From contig NZ_LN907827.1 of the NCBI RefSeq assembly GCF_001517405.1, forward strand, positions 634,616-698,615: DNA of 64,000 bases. The letters run 5' to 3'. The notes under the pieces were generated by a model. It worked only from the letters and a program-made list of their open reading frames with translations, searched no databases and was not told the DNA's origin. This DNA is from Duffyella gerundensis (GTDB lineage: Bacteria; Pseudomonadota; Gammaproteobacteria; Enterobacterales; Enterobacteriaceae). Shown here one piece after another: positions 29,613 to 39,651 of this stretch. The position numbers were made by a program, and so were the translations under genes. How positions within the stretch are numbered: the first letter of the stretch is position 1; the number at the start of each line of letters is the position of its first letter.

Positions 29613-30102
29613 CGTGTTCCCTGTTTTTGGTATTTATCACGTCTCAGGCCATGCAGCGCCCCATAATCCCAGAACGGCTGGCAGTAATGACTGTTCAATT
29701 GATATCTATGTTACACGTTCTCTGTTAACTGCCCGAGTACATTTCTAGCGCTTTACTCGAAATGATAATCGCCATGACAGACTCTGAAATTTTTTGTGAA
29801 AATCAAGAATGGTTGCAAAGTTTCGTATCCAGCTCTGGTCGATCATGTTTTCGCTGGAACGTCGATCGGCGGTTCGCTGGGAATCAACGCTCATTTCAGA
29901 CCAGAATACGCCGCTAAGGCAGAAGAACAGTAGCTGGTTCTGGTTCTGCATAATTCACTCAGATAACTGGTGAAGTCACAGATGGCGCAGACTAAAGCTC
30001 TGCATGGCACGAACCTCTAGTTCGGTGAAACCATCCTCAAAGGTCACTCAACCTGCGAATACGGGTTGTAGTGGATCAGTAATTAGGACGCTCAGGCAGT
30101 AC
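29613..30102. other. Degraded DNA between hsdR and IS element
   Basis: About 490 bp without an intact gene. On the plus strand a short open frame (29796-29933, GTG start, ends TAG) encodes LVDHVFAGTSIGGSLGIN, which resembles the GxSxG nucleophile elbow of patatin-like phospholipases, but only ~45 codons remain. No other similarity was recognised. It looks like debris left by earlier rearrangement next to the IS. Confidence 0.4.
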
Positions 30103-30175
30103 TGTAGTGGCACACTGAATTTGGCCACCTGAATAGAGGTGATATCATCACCTCACAGTAAAAACAGGTGACATT

Positions 30176-31350
<1,175 letters not shown>

Positions 31351-31359
31351 CCACTACAT

Positions 31360-31530
31360 CTGTCGCCCGTGACTATCTGGCAAATGCTGCTTAAACGTCT
31401 GCTGGAACAGCACTACAGTCTGATGCTAAACGACACATCTTTCAGTGATGAACCGTTATATAGGAACATATTGATGCTAGTACTCGTCTCTGATGCTTTT
31501 CAGTTAGTTCACACTTCTAAATTTTGTCGG
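31360..31530 (+). pseudogene. CbtA (YeeV)-type toxin gene remnant
   Basis: Directly after the IS right end, the plus strand reads [19 protein letters not shown] then [12 protein letters not shown], strikingly like the N-terminal region of CbtA/YeeV toxins ([30 protein letters not shown] in E. coli, from memory). Past DE the frame shifts: HIDA.TRL.DAFQLV, matching the next block of CbtA (HIEAGISLCDAVNFLV), is found in another frame around 31467-31510. The gene has lost its 5' end at the IS boundary and its 3' end by decay, so it is nonfunctional. CbtA inhibits MreB/FtsZ and is common on leuX/CP4-like islands. Confidence 0.65.
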
Positions 31531-32165
31531 CCATCGGCATAGTCTTCATCAAAACGAATGTACACCGTGACTTAGAGTCCGCTTCGTGTCAGGAGCGGAC
31601 ATTGGTTGTTTATGTGGATAAATACTAAGAGTTGTTTATTTTCGCCACAAAACAGGCTCGCTTTGAGTAAATAAACAGGCAACACTTGTTTGTTGCTGAG
31701 GAAGTTAAAGCGCGCTAATTTAGGCATTTAGCATAGACTCACCTAAAAATAAATGGCTAGAAAAAAGTAATAATATACCAACACGCTTTTGATCACAGGA
31801 GTAGTAATTAATTGTAGTTAATATTTATCAATAATTTAACGATAGTATAGCATCTGTTAGAACTAGTGAAGGTGTGATGACACAATATCAGCATGTTATG
31901 CGTTATCCTCGGTCCCACACTCCGCGCAGCAATGTCTGCTCGACAAAACGAACCGTTCAGTCGCGAGGATGAGGGCAGTGAATGAGGTGGTCAGTTTTAT
32001 TAGCGCTCCAGGTAGCTTTGTAGGACGAATCGTGGCGAAGCGCCCCCAACGAACTGATTGAAGCTAAGGGCACTGAGCATTGCATGAATCAACTCAGTGG
32101 AAATTTAAAGCACCAGTCTGATGCTAAGGCTGGCAAAAAATCAAAATAAATGGATTGATACGGAC
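31531..32165. other. Noncoding region upstream of the RADAR operon
   Basis: About 630 bp with no supportable gene. At 31578-31601 there is a perfect 7-bp stem GTCCGCT...AGCGGAC around a 10-base loop. The 31680-31870 stretch is A+T-rich and probably contains the rdrA promoter. A long untranslated stretch before rdrA is possible. Confidence 0.5.
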
Positions 32166-35009
32166 ATGACAGACAGCGTACAGACTGAAACAACTGAGGG
32201 AAAAATCATCATCAACTTGTTTGCTCCCAATCTTCCCGGAAGTACCAAAGAAGATGATCTCATTCAAAAATCTCTGCGTGATCAGTTGGTCGAGAGTATC
32301 CGAAACTCGGTTACCCTTCCTGACACCGATAAGTCTGCTGGGCTAACACGGTTTATTGATGAGTCCGGTCGTAATGTATTTTTTGTGGATGGTACTCGCG
32401 GTGCGGGTAAAACCACTTTTATCAATAGTGTGGTCAAATCTCTAAACAGTGACCAAGTTGATGTAAAAGTCAGCATCAAGTGTTTGCCGACCATCGACCC
32501 TACCAAGTTGCCGCGTCATGAACCAATTTTGGTCACTGTGACTGCCCGTCTGAATAAAATGGTGTCCGACAAGTTAAAAGGATGCTGGGCGTCGAATGAC
32601 TATAAAAAACAAAAAGAACAATGGCAGAATCACCTTGCGCAGCTCCAGCGTGGTTTACATCTGCTCACAGACAAGGAATATAAGCCGGAATATTTCAGTG
32701 ATGCTTTGAAGCTGGATGCCCAGCTTGATTACTCCATTGGTGGCCAGGATTTGTCAGAAATCTTTGAGGAGCTGGTTAAACGTGCGTGTGAAATTCTCGG
32801 CTGCAAGGCCATTTTGATCACCTTTGATGATATTGATACTCAGTTTGACGCGGGTTGGGATGTACTTGAATCTATTCGTAAATTCTTTAACAGCCGGAAA
32901 TTGGTGGTGGTGGCGACGGGTGACTTGCGCCTATACTCCCAATTGATTCGCGGTAAACAATACGAAAATTACAGCAAAACTTTGCTCGATCAGGAAAAAG
33001 AGAGCGCCCGCTTAGCAGAGCGAGGCTATATGGTTGAACACCTCGAACAGCAATATTTATTAAAACTTTTTCCGGTACAAAAGCGTATTCAACTGAAAAC
33101 CATGTTGCAACTGGTCGGCGAAAAGGGAAAAGTCGGTAAAGAGAAGATCAAGGTTAAAACCGAGCCTGGCATGCAGGATATTGATGCCATAGATGTTCGG
33201 CAAGCGATTGGCGATGCTGTTAGGGAAGGCCTTAATTTGAGAGAGGGCTCTGATGCTGACATGTATGTGAATGAACTGCTGAAGCAGCCAGTACGGTTGT
33301 TGATGCAGGTGCTTCAGGATTTCTATACCAAAAAATATCATGCTACATCGGTAAAGCTTGATGGTAAACAAAGCAGAAATGAAAGGCCTGATGAGTTATC
33401 AGTTCCGAATTTACTTAGAAATGCCTTATATGGTTCGATGCTAAGCAGCATTTATCGTGCAGGATTAAATTATGAACAGCATCGGTTTGGTATGGATTCG
33501 CTCTGTAAGGACATTTTTACCTATGTAAAGCAGGATCGTGATTTTAATACCGGATTTTATTTGCGGCCTCAGTCTGAAAGTGAAGCATTAAGAAATTGCT
33601 CTATTTACTTAGCGTCTCAGGTAAGTGAAAACTGTCAGGGCAGTCTCTCAAAGTTCCTACAGATGCTTTTGGTTGGTTGTGGTTCTGTCAGCATATTCAA
33701 CCAATTTGTAACCGAGTTAGCACAGGCTGAAAATGATAGAGAAAAATTCGAACAGCTTGTTAGTGAATATGTAGCTTATATGTCTGTTGGCAGAATTGAA
33801 AGCGCCTCACATTGGGCTAATCGGTGTTGTGCGGTGGTAGCAAACAACCCTAATGATGAAAAGATTGGTGTTTTTCTTGGCATGGTGCAGTTAAATCGTA
33901 AATCACGCCAAAACATGCCTGAGGGTTACAAAAAATTTAACATTGATACTGAGAATGGCTTGGCAAAAGCCGCAATGGCGGCTTCCTTAAGTACGGTAGC
34001 TTCAAATAACCTTATGGATTTCAGTAGTGTTTTTAATCTGATTGGTGCTATAGCAGATATCTCTGCATGCCGTCGTGAAAGGCCTGCCATTACTAATGCT
34101 TTTAATAAAGTTATAGCTCAGACAACATGTATTGTTCCCCCATGGAGCGAGGCTGCTGCTCGTGCAGAAATGAAAGGCTCAAGTAAAAGTGCGGATAACG
34201 ATGCTGCTGTTTTGGATGTTGACCTTGATCCCAAGGATGATGGCGTAACTGATGAAAGTCAGCAGGATGACGCAACGGAATTTTCTGATGCCATTACTAA
34301 AGTTGAGCAATGGCTTAAAAAAGTAAACAAAATTGAGATTGAAATTCGTCCGTCAGCACTTTTGATTGGTAAAGTATGGAGTCGGTTCTATTTCAACCTT
34401 AATAATGTGGCTGATCAGCATAAAACCAGACTCTATAATGATGCAGAGCATGGACGAATGGCCAGTCAATCAAATGCTGCGAAAATTATGCGTTTTAATG
34501 TTTTAGCTTTTCTTCATGCGGTATTGGTTGAAGAGAGCTTATATCATTCGGTTAGTGATAGGGAATATATCGGTGAGGGGTTGAGACTAAATCCAGTTAC
34601 TTCGGTTGATGAGTTTGAGAAAAAGATAAAAGTAATTAGTGAAGAATTGAAAACGGATAAGAAAACATGGAAAGATACCCACCCATTGTTTTTCTTATTA
34701 ATTAGCTGTCCAATTCTACATCCGTTCATTTTTCCTGTTGGAGGGGTTAATTGTTCAGCCAAAGCACTGAGCAAGGAAGCAAGTTTCAATGAACTGATTG
34801 GTGAAATTGTTGGCGACAAATTACTTTCTGATAAAGAATGGGACTATTTGTCTAAAAATGGTAATCGAGAAATAAACATTAAACAACAGATGTCTCAAAA
34901 CACTATAACATCGCTGAATTCCTCCACAATCGTCGGAGCATCATACGATAAGGCTACGCCAGCTAGGAAAACCAAGTCGTCTTCATTAAGTGACGGCGAA
35001 GAAAAATGA
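32166..35009 (+). CDS. rdrA: RADAR anti-phage system ATPase RdrA
   Basis: Large P-loop ATPase of the RADAR phage-defence system, which partners the RdrB deaminase. From the ATG at 32166 (MTDSVQTETTEGKIIINLF) it is 947 residues; an alternative start at 32121 adds 15 residues and neither has a strong ribosome binding site. Walker A is GTRGAGKTT at residues 76-84, and Walker B is ILITFDDID at 216-224, followed by the sensor-like VVVATGDLRLYSQL. The remainder is a long helical region without recognised domains. Described RdrA proteins are similar in size and form ring-shaped oligomers that dock on RdrB shells. The stop lies 26 bp before rdrB, so they form an operon. Low G+C supports horizontal origin. 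The assignment rests mainly on the paired deaminase gene. Confidence 0.87.
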   Translation: MTDSVQTETTEGKIIINLFAPNLPGSTKEDDLIQKSLRDQLVESIRNSVTLPDTDKSAGLTRFIDESGRNVFFVDGTRGAGKTTFINSVVKSLNSDQVDVKVSIKCLPTIDPTKLPRHEPILVTVTARLNKMVSDKLKGCWASNDYKKQKEQWQNHLAQLQRGLHLLTDKEYKPEYFSDALKLDAQLDYSIGGQDLSEIFEELVKRACEILGCKAILITFDDIDTQFDAGWDVLESIRKFFNSRKLVVVATGDLRLYSQLIRGKQYENYSKTLLDQEKESARLAERGYMVEHLEQQYLLKLFPVQKRIQLKTMLQLVGEKGKVGKEKIKVKTEPGMQDIDAIDVRQAIGDAVREGLNLREGSDADMYVNELLKQPVRLLMQVLQDFYTKKYHATSVKLDGKQSRNERPDELSVPNLLRNALYGSMLSSIYRAGLNYEQHRFGMDSLCKDIFTYVKQDRDFNTGFYLRPQSESEALRNCSIYLASQVSENCQGSLSKFLQMLLVGCGSVSIFNQFVTELAQAENDREKFEQLVSEYVAYMSVGRIESASHWANRCCAVVANNPNDEKIGVFLGMVQLNRKSRQNMPEGYKKFNIDTENGLAKAAMAASLSTVASNNLMDFSSVFNLIGAIADISACRRERPAITNAFNKVIAQTTCIVPPWSEAAARAEMKGSSKSADNDAAVLDVDLDPKDDGVTDESQQDDATEFSDAITKVEQWLKKVNKIEIEIRPSALLIGKVWSRFYFNLNNVADQHKTRLYNDAEHGRMASQSNAAKIMRFNVLAFLHAVLVEESLYHSVSDREYIGEGLRLNPVTSVDEFEKKIKVISEELKTDKKTWKDTHPLFFLLISCPILHPFIFPVGGVNCSAKALSKEASFNELIGEIVGDKLLSDKEWDYLSKNGNREINIKQQMSQNTITSLNSSTIVGASYDKATPARKTKSSSLSDGEEK

Positions 35010-35035
35010 TAATGGCCTTCGTATAAGGATTGGGT

Positions 35036-37435
35036 ATGGAAAGGTTTCTTCTTAACTCAACAGTACTGTTGCATAGGCTGAGCACAGTCTCTTTGGATGA
35101 GGTATCACTTGATGAGAGGGTGGAGTCATCTGTGTTCCTTGCTCAATACGAACAGGTGCGTAGTTTGCCTGATCATGTAGCTAAATCGGCTTGGTCATCT
35201 TTAGTGCAGCAAATCAAACAGCGTAATATGAAACTCGGCCCAGTAGCAACCTTACGCCAGATAGCTGAAAAGTTTATTAAAAACGAGAAAGGCGGCCCCA
35301 AAATCGATCTACCTATGTTCTCGGAATGGCAAACTCTGATGAGCCGAGTGTCGTGCCTACCAATTATGGCGTGTCATCAGGTATTTAACCCTGGGACTGC
35401 CAGTCAGGAATATAGCTTTCGCTGGCCTTTATACCCATATCATCCAACGGTTGAAGACTACATTACCCGTGAATACCTACACGAAACTCACCAACACCTG
35501 AATGGCAGTACCAGTGCAGAAGAGTGTTGGCTGGATGCACTCAAGCACCCTGAAGTGAGCGTCAGAGATTTCGAGAAGGGCTGGGCATCTCAAGAGATGA
35601 AACAACTCTGCGCCCAGATTGACCCCTCTCTGACGCCTGAAATCTTCAAGGAGCGTTTGCAAATCGCCTGTAATATTCGCGAAATTCTTTGTCGGGTTGC
35701 TCAGGACGTGGAGTTGCCAGAATGGATAGCATCGATGCAGTATCCGCAGCAGTTGGCGGATAGCACCATTCTGCATAATGGCCAGGAGTATGGGTTTGCG
35801 ACGGTTTGGCAAACTGACGACAAATACAGTCAGGAGTCTGAATTTTGCTGGCTAACCGGGTTGTTGGAAAAATGGCGGTATAATGCGCCCGAAGGTTTAG
35901 AACGACTGCTTTGGATTTACCTGCTGATTCAAAATCAGTACTTGACCTTACTGGTTCAGCGAGACGATTTTTTCGGTTTTGATCAGTTCCAGAATTACAC
36001 CATGACGGAGTTGAGGGAGGAAACAGAGAAATCTTATTTGTCTCGTTTTAAACATGCCCATGGTGCTGGTGTGTATTCTCAGGTGCGTTATCTGGAAGGA
36101 CGTTTTGCTCCGAAGAGCGACCCTAGAAAAATGCAAAAACTGCTCTTCAGTGTGTTAAGAGGATATTGGGAATATCTGAGTGCTCATATGTCTCTGGAAT
36201 GGATGCATGAGAAGCCGCTGACTATGTCGCAAGTGCTAGATAACCTCAAACTGGTTGAACCTCATGGCAAGTGTGCAGAACTGGCGCTAGTGCCGCACTT
36301 TATCAAAAGAAAGCCAAAAAATGGTGAGGTCTATCCTTACGCATTACTATTCAAAGACCTGAAAAATCAGGCAGCTATTCTGATGGACATGCTGAAGTCT
36401 GAACCGCGCCTGACAGGCTGGATTCGAGGAGTGGATGCCGCAGCTAATGAGATGCACGCGCCACCGGAGTTGTTTGGCCCCTTGTTCCGGGTGCTAGCCA
36501 AATCAGGTATTGCTCATTTTACCTATCATGTTGGCGAGGACTTTCCGCATCTGATCAGTGGTATTCGATCCATTGATGATGCCTTGAGATTTTTGCCATT
36601 GCGTAATGGCGACCGTCTTGGTCACTGCACGGCGATTGGCATCACACCTAATATCTGGAAACGCTCTTTGCCATTGTCTTTGTCCATGACCAAAGAGACG
36701 AGATTGCTCGATTTGGTGTTTATCTGGCGGGAACTTCGAAGTCATCCGGAACTGCTGCGTTACGCCAGTGATGCAGCGATTGAAGCAGTTCGCTTGGCCC
36801 ATAAAGTGTTTTCGCTGGAAGAAGAAGTCTCGATTACCACCCTTGATCAGGTATTTGAAATGCGGGGGCTGTTGGCGGAATCTGAAGGTCTGCTGGGTGA
36901 ACTAAATGGGCCATTAAAACCCAAATCCCTCTGGTTGGAAGAGTACGAGCGCGCCAGAGAGTTGGTTAAAACGACGGGTATGAAAAGGCCGCTGAAGTTG
37001 TATAAGCAATGGCTTACATCTGACAATGTGCGAAAGCAGCGTGCTGAATATGTTGAAGTTGCCCTGGAATATTTGCCGGATGAAGCGGTTGTTGCATTAC
37101 AACAAGCTGTAATGGCAAAAATGGCAGACCGAAACATTGCGATAGAATGCCCTCCGACCAGCAATACCCGTATCAGTCAGTATCGAGATGTCAGCGAGCA
37201 TCATATCTTTCGCTGGATGGGCTTGCCGGGTGAGGCGATTGAAGGTGATGTTCCTATGTCTATTTGTCTTGGATCTGATGATCCAGGGATCTTTGCCGCA
37301 GATTTGAAATCCGAGTTCTATCATCTTTTCATTGTGTTAACCCGAAATTTCGGTTTGTCGCCAGCGGAGGCTTTGGGAAAGGTAGCAGAGGTGAATGAGA
37401 ATGGGCGGATTTATCGCTTTCATGATGTTAGCTAG
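35036..37435 (+). CDS. rdrB: RADAR anti-phage system adenosine deaminase RdrB
   Basis: Oversized adenosine-deaminase-fold protein that converts adenosine (in RNA and/or as ATP/dATP in published work) to inosine upon phage infection. The ATG at 35036 has AAGGA 6 bases upstream, giving 799 residues, more than twice the length of housekeeping Add. The zinc-site motifs are all present: HxH at 152-154 (ETHQHLNGS), HVGED at 498-502 (catalytic Glu501), LGHC with His530, and the SDDPGIF pair Asp748-Asp749. A CPPTSN box precedes the last motif, as in the ADA family. Large insertions separate the motifs, as in described RdrB. Catalytic competence is expected. No third RADAR component (rdrD) is seen. 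Confidence 0.9.
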   Translation: MERFLLNSTVLLHRLSTVSLDEVSLDERVESSVFLAQYEQVRSLPDHVAKSAWSSLVQQIKQRNMKLGPVATLRQIAEKFIKNEKGGPKIDLPMFSEWQTLMSRVSCLPIMACHQVFNPGTASQEYSFRWPLYPYHPTVEDYITREYLHETHQHLNGSTSAEECWLDALKHPEVSVRDFEKGWASQEMKQLCAQIDPSLTPEIFKERLQIACNIREILCRVAQDVELPEWIASMQYPQQLADSTILHNGQEYGFATVWQTDDKYSQESEFCWLTGLLEKWRYNAPEGLERLLWIYLLIQNQYLTLLVQRDDFFGFDQFQNYTMTELREETEKSYLSRFKHAHGAGVYSQVRYLEGRFAPKSDPRKMQKLLFSVLRGYWEYLSAHMSLEWMHEKPLTMSQVLDNLKLVEPHGKCAELALVPHFIKRKPKNGEVYPYALLFKDLKNQAAILMDMLKSEPRLTGWIRGVDAAANEMHAPPELFGPLFRVLAKSGIAHFTYHVGEDFPHLISGIRSIDDALRFLPLRNGDRLGHCTAIGITPNIWKRSLPLSLSMTKETRLLDLVFIWRELRSHPELLRYASDAAIEAVRLAHKVFSLEEEVSITTLDQVFEMRGLLAESEGLLGELNGPLKPKSLWLEEYERARELVKTTGMKRPLKLYKQWLTSDNVRKQRAEYVEVALEYLPDEAVVALQQAVMAKMADRNIAIECPPTSNTRISQYRDVSEHHIFRWMGLPGEAIEGDVPMSICLGSDDPGIFAADLKSEFYHLFIVLTRNFGLSPAEALGKVAEVNENGRIYRFHDVS

Positions 37436-37912
37436 CCTGTATACATTGATGATTCTGTAATCGTTCAAGACTCGCTGGGTTCATTAGTACCCCTTTATAC
37501 GATACTGTCAGCGGTGCTGGAGAAATATGTTTCTCGGTCGGCATTTAACTCCCGACGATCATTTGCTTGTTAGTCTGGGAGAGAGTCTTGACGTCTATGC
37601 ATATGGCCTCGGGACTACAGTGTCACTCAGCCAAGGCCCCTAAACTAGGCTATTTATCAATTCTAAATATCTTAATGGGTTACAATAGTTAGTGAACAAT
37701 TAGACAGGCACACCGGATACTCAGAGCGCACAATGAGTTCGGCACATAACAAAACAAGTCAATTGGACTGCTTTGCCGATCGCTGCTTTAAACGTTAATG
37801 TCCGCAAATCGCTCTTAGCAGATAACAAGCGCTTAGGTTCTGCCCACCTCGTACCAGAAGCTGTAAATGCTAGTATTGCGATGTATCGATCAACAAGTGA
37901 AGGTTAGGAGAA
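37436..37912. other. Intergenic region after rdrB
   Basis: About 477 bp with no supportable gene. It contains scattered short inverted repeats but no convincing terminator with a T run. Confidence 0.5.
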
Positions 37913-38158
37913 ATGATTGTAACCAGGGAAAGTATGAAAAAATGGATCATCGAGTGTCTTCAGGAACGGGGTGGTAGTGCTTGGCCACGTGAAGTCTCAA
38001 AGTATGTATGGGACAGCTACGAGACTGAGCTTAGGGATTCCGGCGATATGTTGTATACGTGGCAATATGACATTCGTTGGGCCGCTCAACAATTGAGAAA
38101 CGAGGGGACTCTGAAACCAGTAAATAGACGCAGAGATTTGCCATGGGAACTAGCATAG
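37913..38158 (+). CDS. Small orphan island protein, possible winged-helix fold
   Basis: 81 residues, MIVTRESMKKWIIECLQERGG...WELA. TTAGGAGAA directly before the ATG is a strong ribosome binding site. The pattern (an amphipathic first helix, GGSAWPREVSKYVWDSYETEL, then YTWQYDIRWAAQQLRNEGTLKPVNRRRDLPWEL) resembles a small winged helix of the kind at the N-terminus of Mrr-type proteins, where WAAQQLRNEGTL would be the recognition region. It has no catalytic motif or membrane segment. It stands alone between rdrB and attR, so it could be a regulator of island genes or an accessory defence protein. Function unknown. Confidence 0.7.
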   Translation: MIVTRESMKKWIIECLQERGGSAWPREVSKYVWDSYETELRDSGDMLYTWQYDIRWAAQQLRNEGTLKPVNRRRDLPWELA

Positions 38159-38419
38159 CAAAGTAGGGTTAACGTTCATTTCGCATCCATGTCTGACTTT
38201 GTTCTGAGGAGATGGGAATTGATACCCTGAAGAAAACTTTCCTGCCTGCCTGAATCTTGCTTTGATAGCCATATCGGTGTTCTACTTGTATGGCTTTATA
38301 CTCACTTGCAATGTTTATTCTTTGTACGGATTTTAACTTGTGGGTACAAGTGCGGGTATAACTATTTATTCCTGTTTATAAAAAATAATGATATCAGTCT
38401 ATTAGGTGTGAAATTGCGT

Positions 38420-38437
38420 GTCCGGCCTTCGGCACCA
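38420..38437. other. attR core
   Basis: GTCCGGCCTTCGGCACCA, identical to the leuX 3' end at 21869-21886. Upstream, repeated TGTGGGTACAAG/TGCGGGTATAA motifs at about 38339-38363 could be integrase arm sites, which is speculative. Confidence 0.9.
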
Positions 38438-38450
38438 CGGAAAGCAAATA

Positions 38451-38475
38451 AGTCACCCAAGGGTGGCTTTTTTTG
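38451..38475 (+). terminator. Displaced leuX terminator
   Basis: AGTCACCC-AA-GGGTGGCT followed by a seven-T run, 13 bases after the attR core. Its position relative to the tRNA 3'-end copy is what would be expected of the original leuX terminator before the island inserted. Confidence 0.75.
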
Positions 38476-38633
38476 TGCCTGTCATTCCGGTTTTACTTTT
38501 TCATTGGCTATGCGGCTGAAGCGGGCTGTCGCCGCTAATCTGATCTATCGCTACTAACGCTTGTCATTCAGTGAACGCGTACACGTTCAGGCCAATGCAT
38601 GTTCAGCATGGCCTGCAATATAAGGCAGTTACG

Positions 38634-39593
38634 TTAGCTCATTTCAGATACGGAAGCGCGTGCAACCAGACGGCCGGTAAAAGTACGGCTTTCCGTTTCA
38701 AATAGCGTGCGACCGTCAATCAGCGCGCGGATACGTTGCACGCAGCGTTCAAGTAGCTGCTCGGTGGGATAGGCGATGCAGGTTAGTGGCGGATAGAGCA
38801 GGGAAGCCAGCGGAGAATCTTCGAGGCTGACCAGTGACACTTCCTGTGGCACCGCGATATTAAATTCACGTAATAAGCGCATCGCCTCTGCAGCGTGGCA
38901 GTCGCGTCTGGCAATAATCGCCGTATATTGCGTAAAGCTGTTGATAAGCGTCAGCAGAGCTTGCTCAATATTGTTATTGGCTTTGACCATAAGCTGCCGG
39001 TTGAAAGGCAGAGAATAGTTTTGTAGCACACTGCGATAGCCTTCCACCATCTGCTGGCTGGCCAGATCGTCTTCGCCGTCAATCAGCAGCGCGATGCTGC
39101 GGTGCCCTTTGCCCAGCAAATAGCGGCAGGCGCTTTCGGTGGCAAAGGCGTAGTTATAACCGCCCGCTTGTTCAGTCGCTGAAAACTCATCAAAAACGAT
39201 AACGTTGCTGGCCATATCGGCGGAGTGCTGTCCCAGCGTGACTACCGCAACGCATTGGTGCTGCAGACCTTCAATCGCCGATTGATAATCTGCCGCCGCA
39301 GTGACGTACTGAATCAACAGCGATTTATTCAGCGACTTCATAGCCAGCGAAAGCTGGGGCAACAAGGTTGCGCTCAGCGCGGTTTCATTAGCAGGTAACA
39401 CCATGCCGACGTAGCTTGAGCTATTACTCGCCAGATTTTGCGCGGCAAAACTCGGGCGATAGTTCAATTCCTCTACCGCGCGTAATACCGCTTCCCGACT
39501 TTCGTCGCGTACGCCGCGTGTTCCGGTCAGCACACGCGAAACGGTGGCCCGGGAAACATTGGCTAATCTTGAAACATCATCAATGGTAGGCAT
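38634..39593 (-). CDS. LacI-family transcriptional regulator of the mannoside locus
   Basis: A 319-residue LacI/GalR regulator. The N-terminal helix-turn-helix is canonical: TIDDVSRLANVSRATVSRVL then LNYRPSFAAQNLASNSS. The rest is a periplasmic-binding-protein-like sensor domain (YVGMVLPANETALSATLLPQL). It is the last gene of the leftward cluster IIB-IIC-IIA-ROK-lacI. The probable operators are two copies of GGAAAGCGCTTTCC at 42667 and 44191, which have the CG-centred symmetry of LacI-family sites. The inducer is not evident, but a manno-oligosaccharide or its phosphate would fit the locus. Confidence 0.9.
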   Translation of the reverse strand: MPTIDDVSRLANVSRATVSRVLTGTRGVRDESREAVLRAVEELNYRPSFAAQNLASNSSSYVGMVLPANETALSATLLPQLSLAMKSLNKSLLIQYVTAAADYQSAIEGLQHQCVAVVTLGQHSADMASNVIVFDEFSATEQAGGYNYAFATESACRYLLGKGHRSIALLIDGEDDLASQQMVEGYRSVLQNYSLPFNRQLMVKANNNIEQALLTLINSFTQYTAIIARRDCHAAEAMRLLREFNIAVPQEVSLVSLEDSPLASLLYPPLTCIAYPTEQLLERCVQRIRALIDGRTLFETESRTFTGRLVARASVSEMS

Positions 39594-39651
39594 GGTGTCG
39601 TCTGAATTGCGATTTTGTCCTTATAGTAACATAAACACGCACAGGAATTGC

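Noticed and set aside
35036..37435. Housekeeping adenosine deaminase (add)
   Set aside because: At 799 residues with large insertions and an ATPase partner it is far from the ~330-residue Add enzyme; RdrB fits better.
38306..38557. 83-codon ORF spanning attR
   Set aside because: It runs across the att core and the leuX terminator hairpin, without a ribosome binding site.
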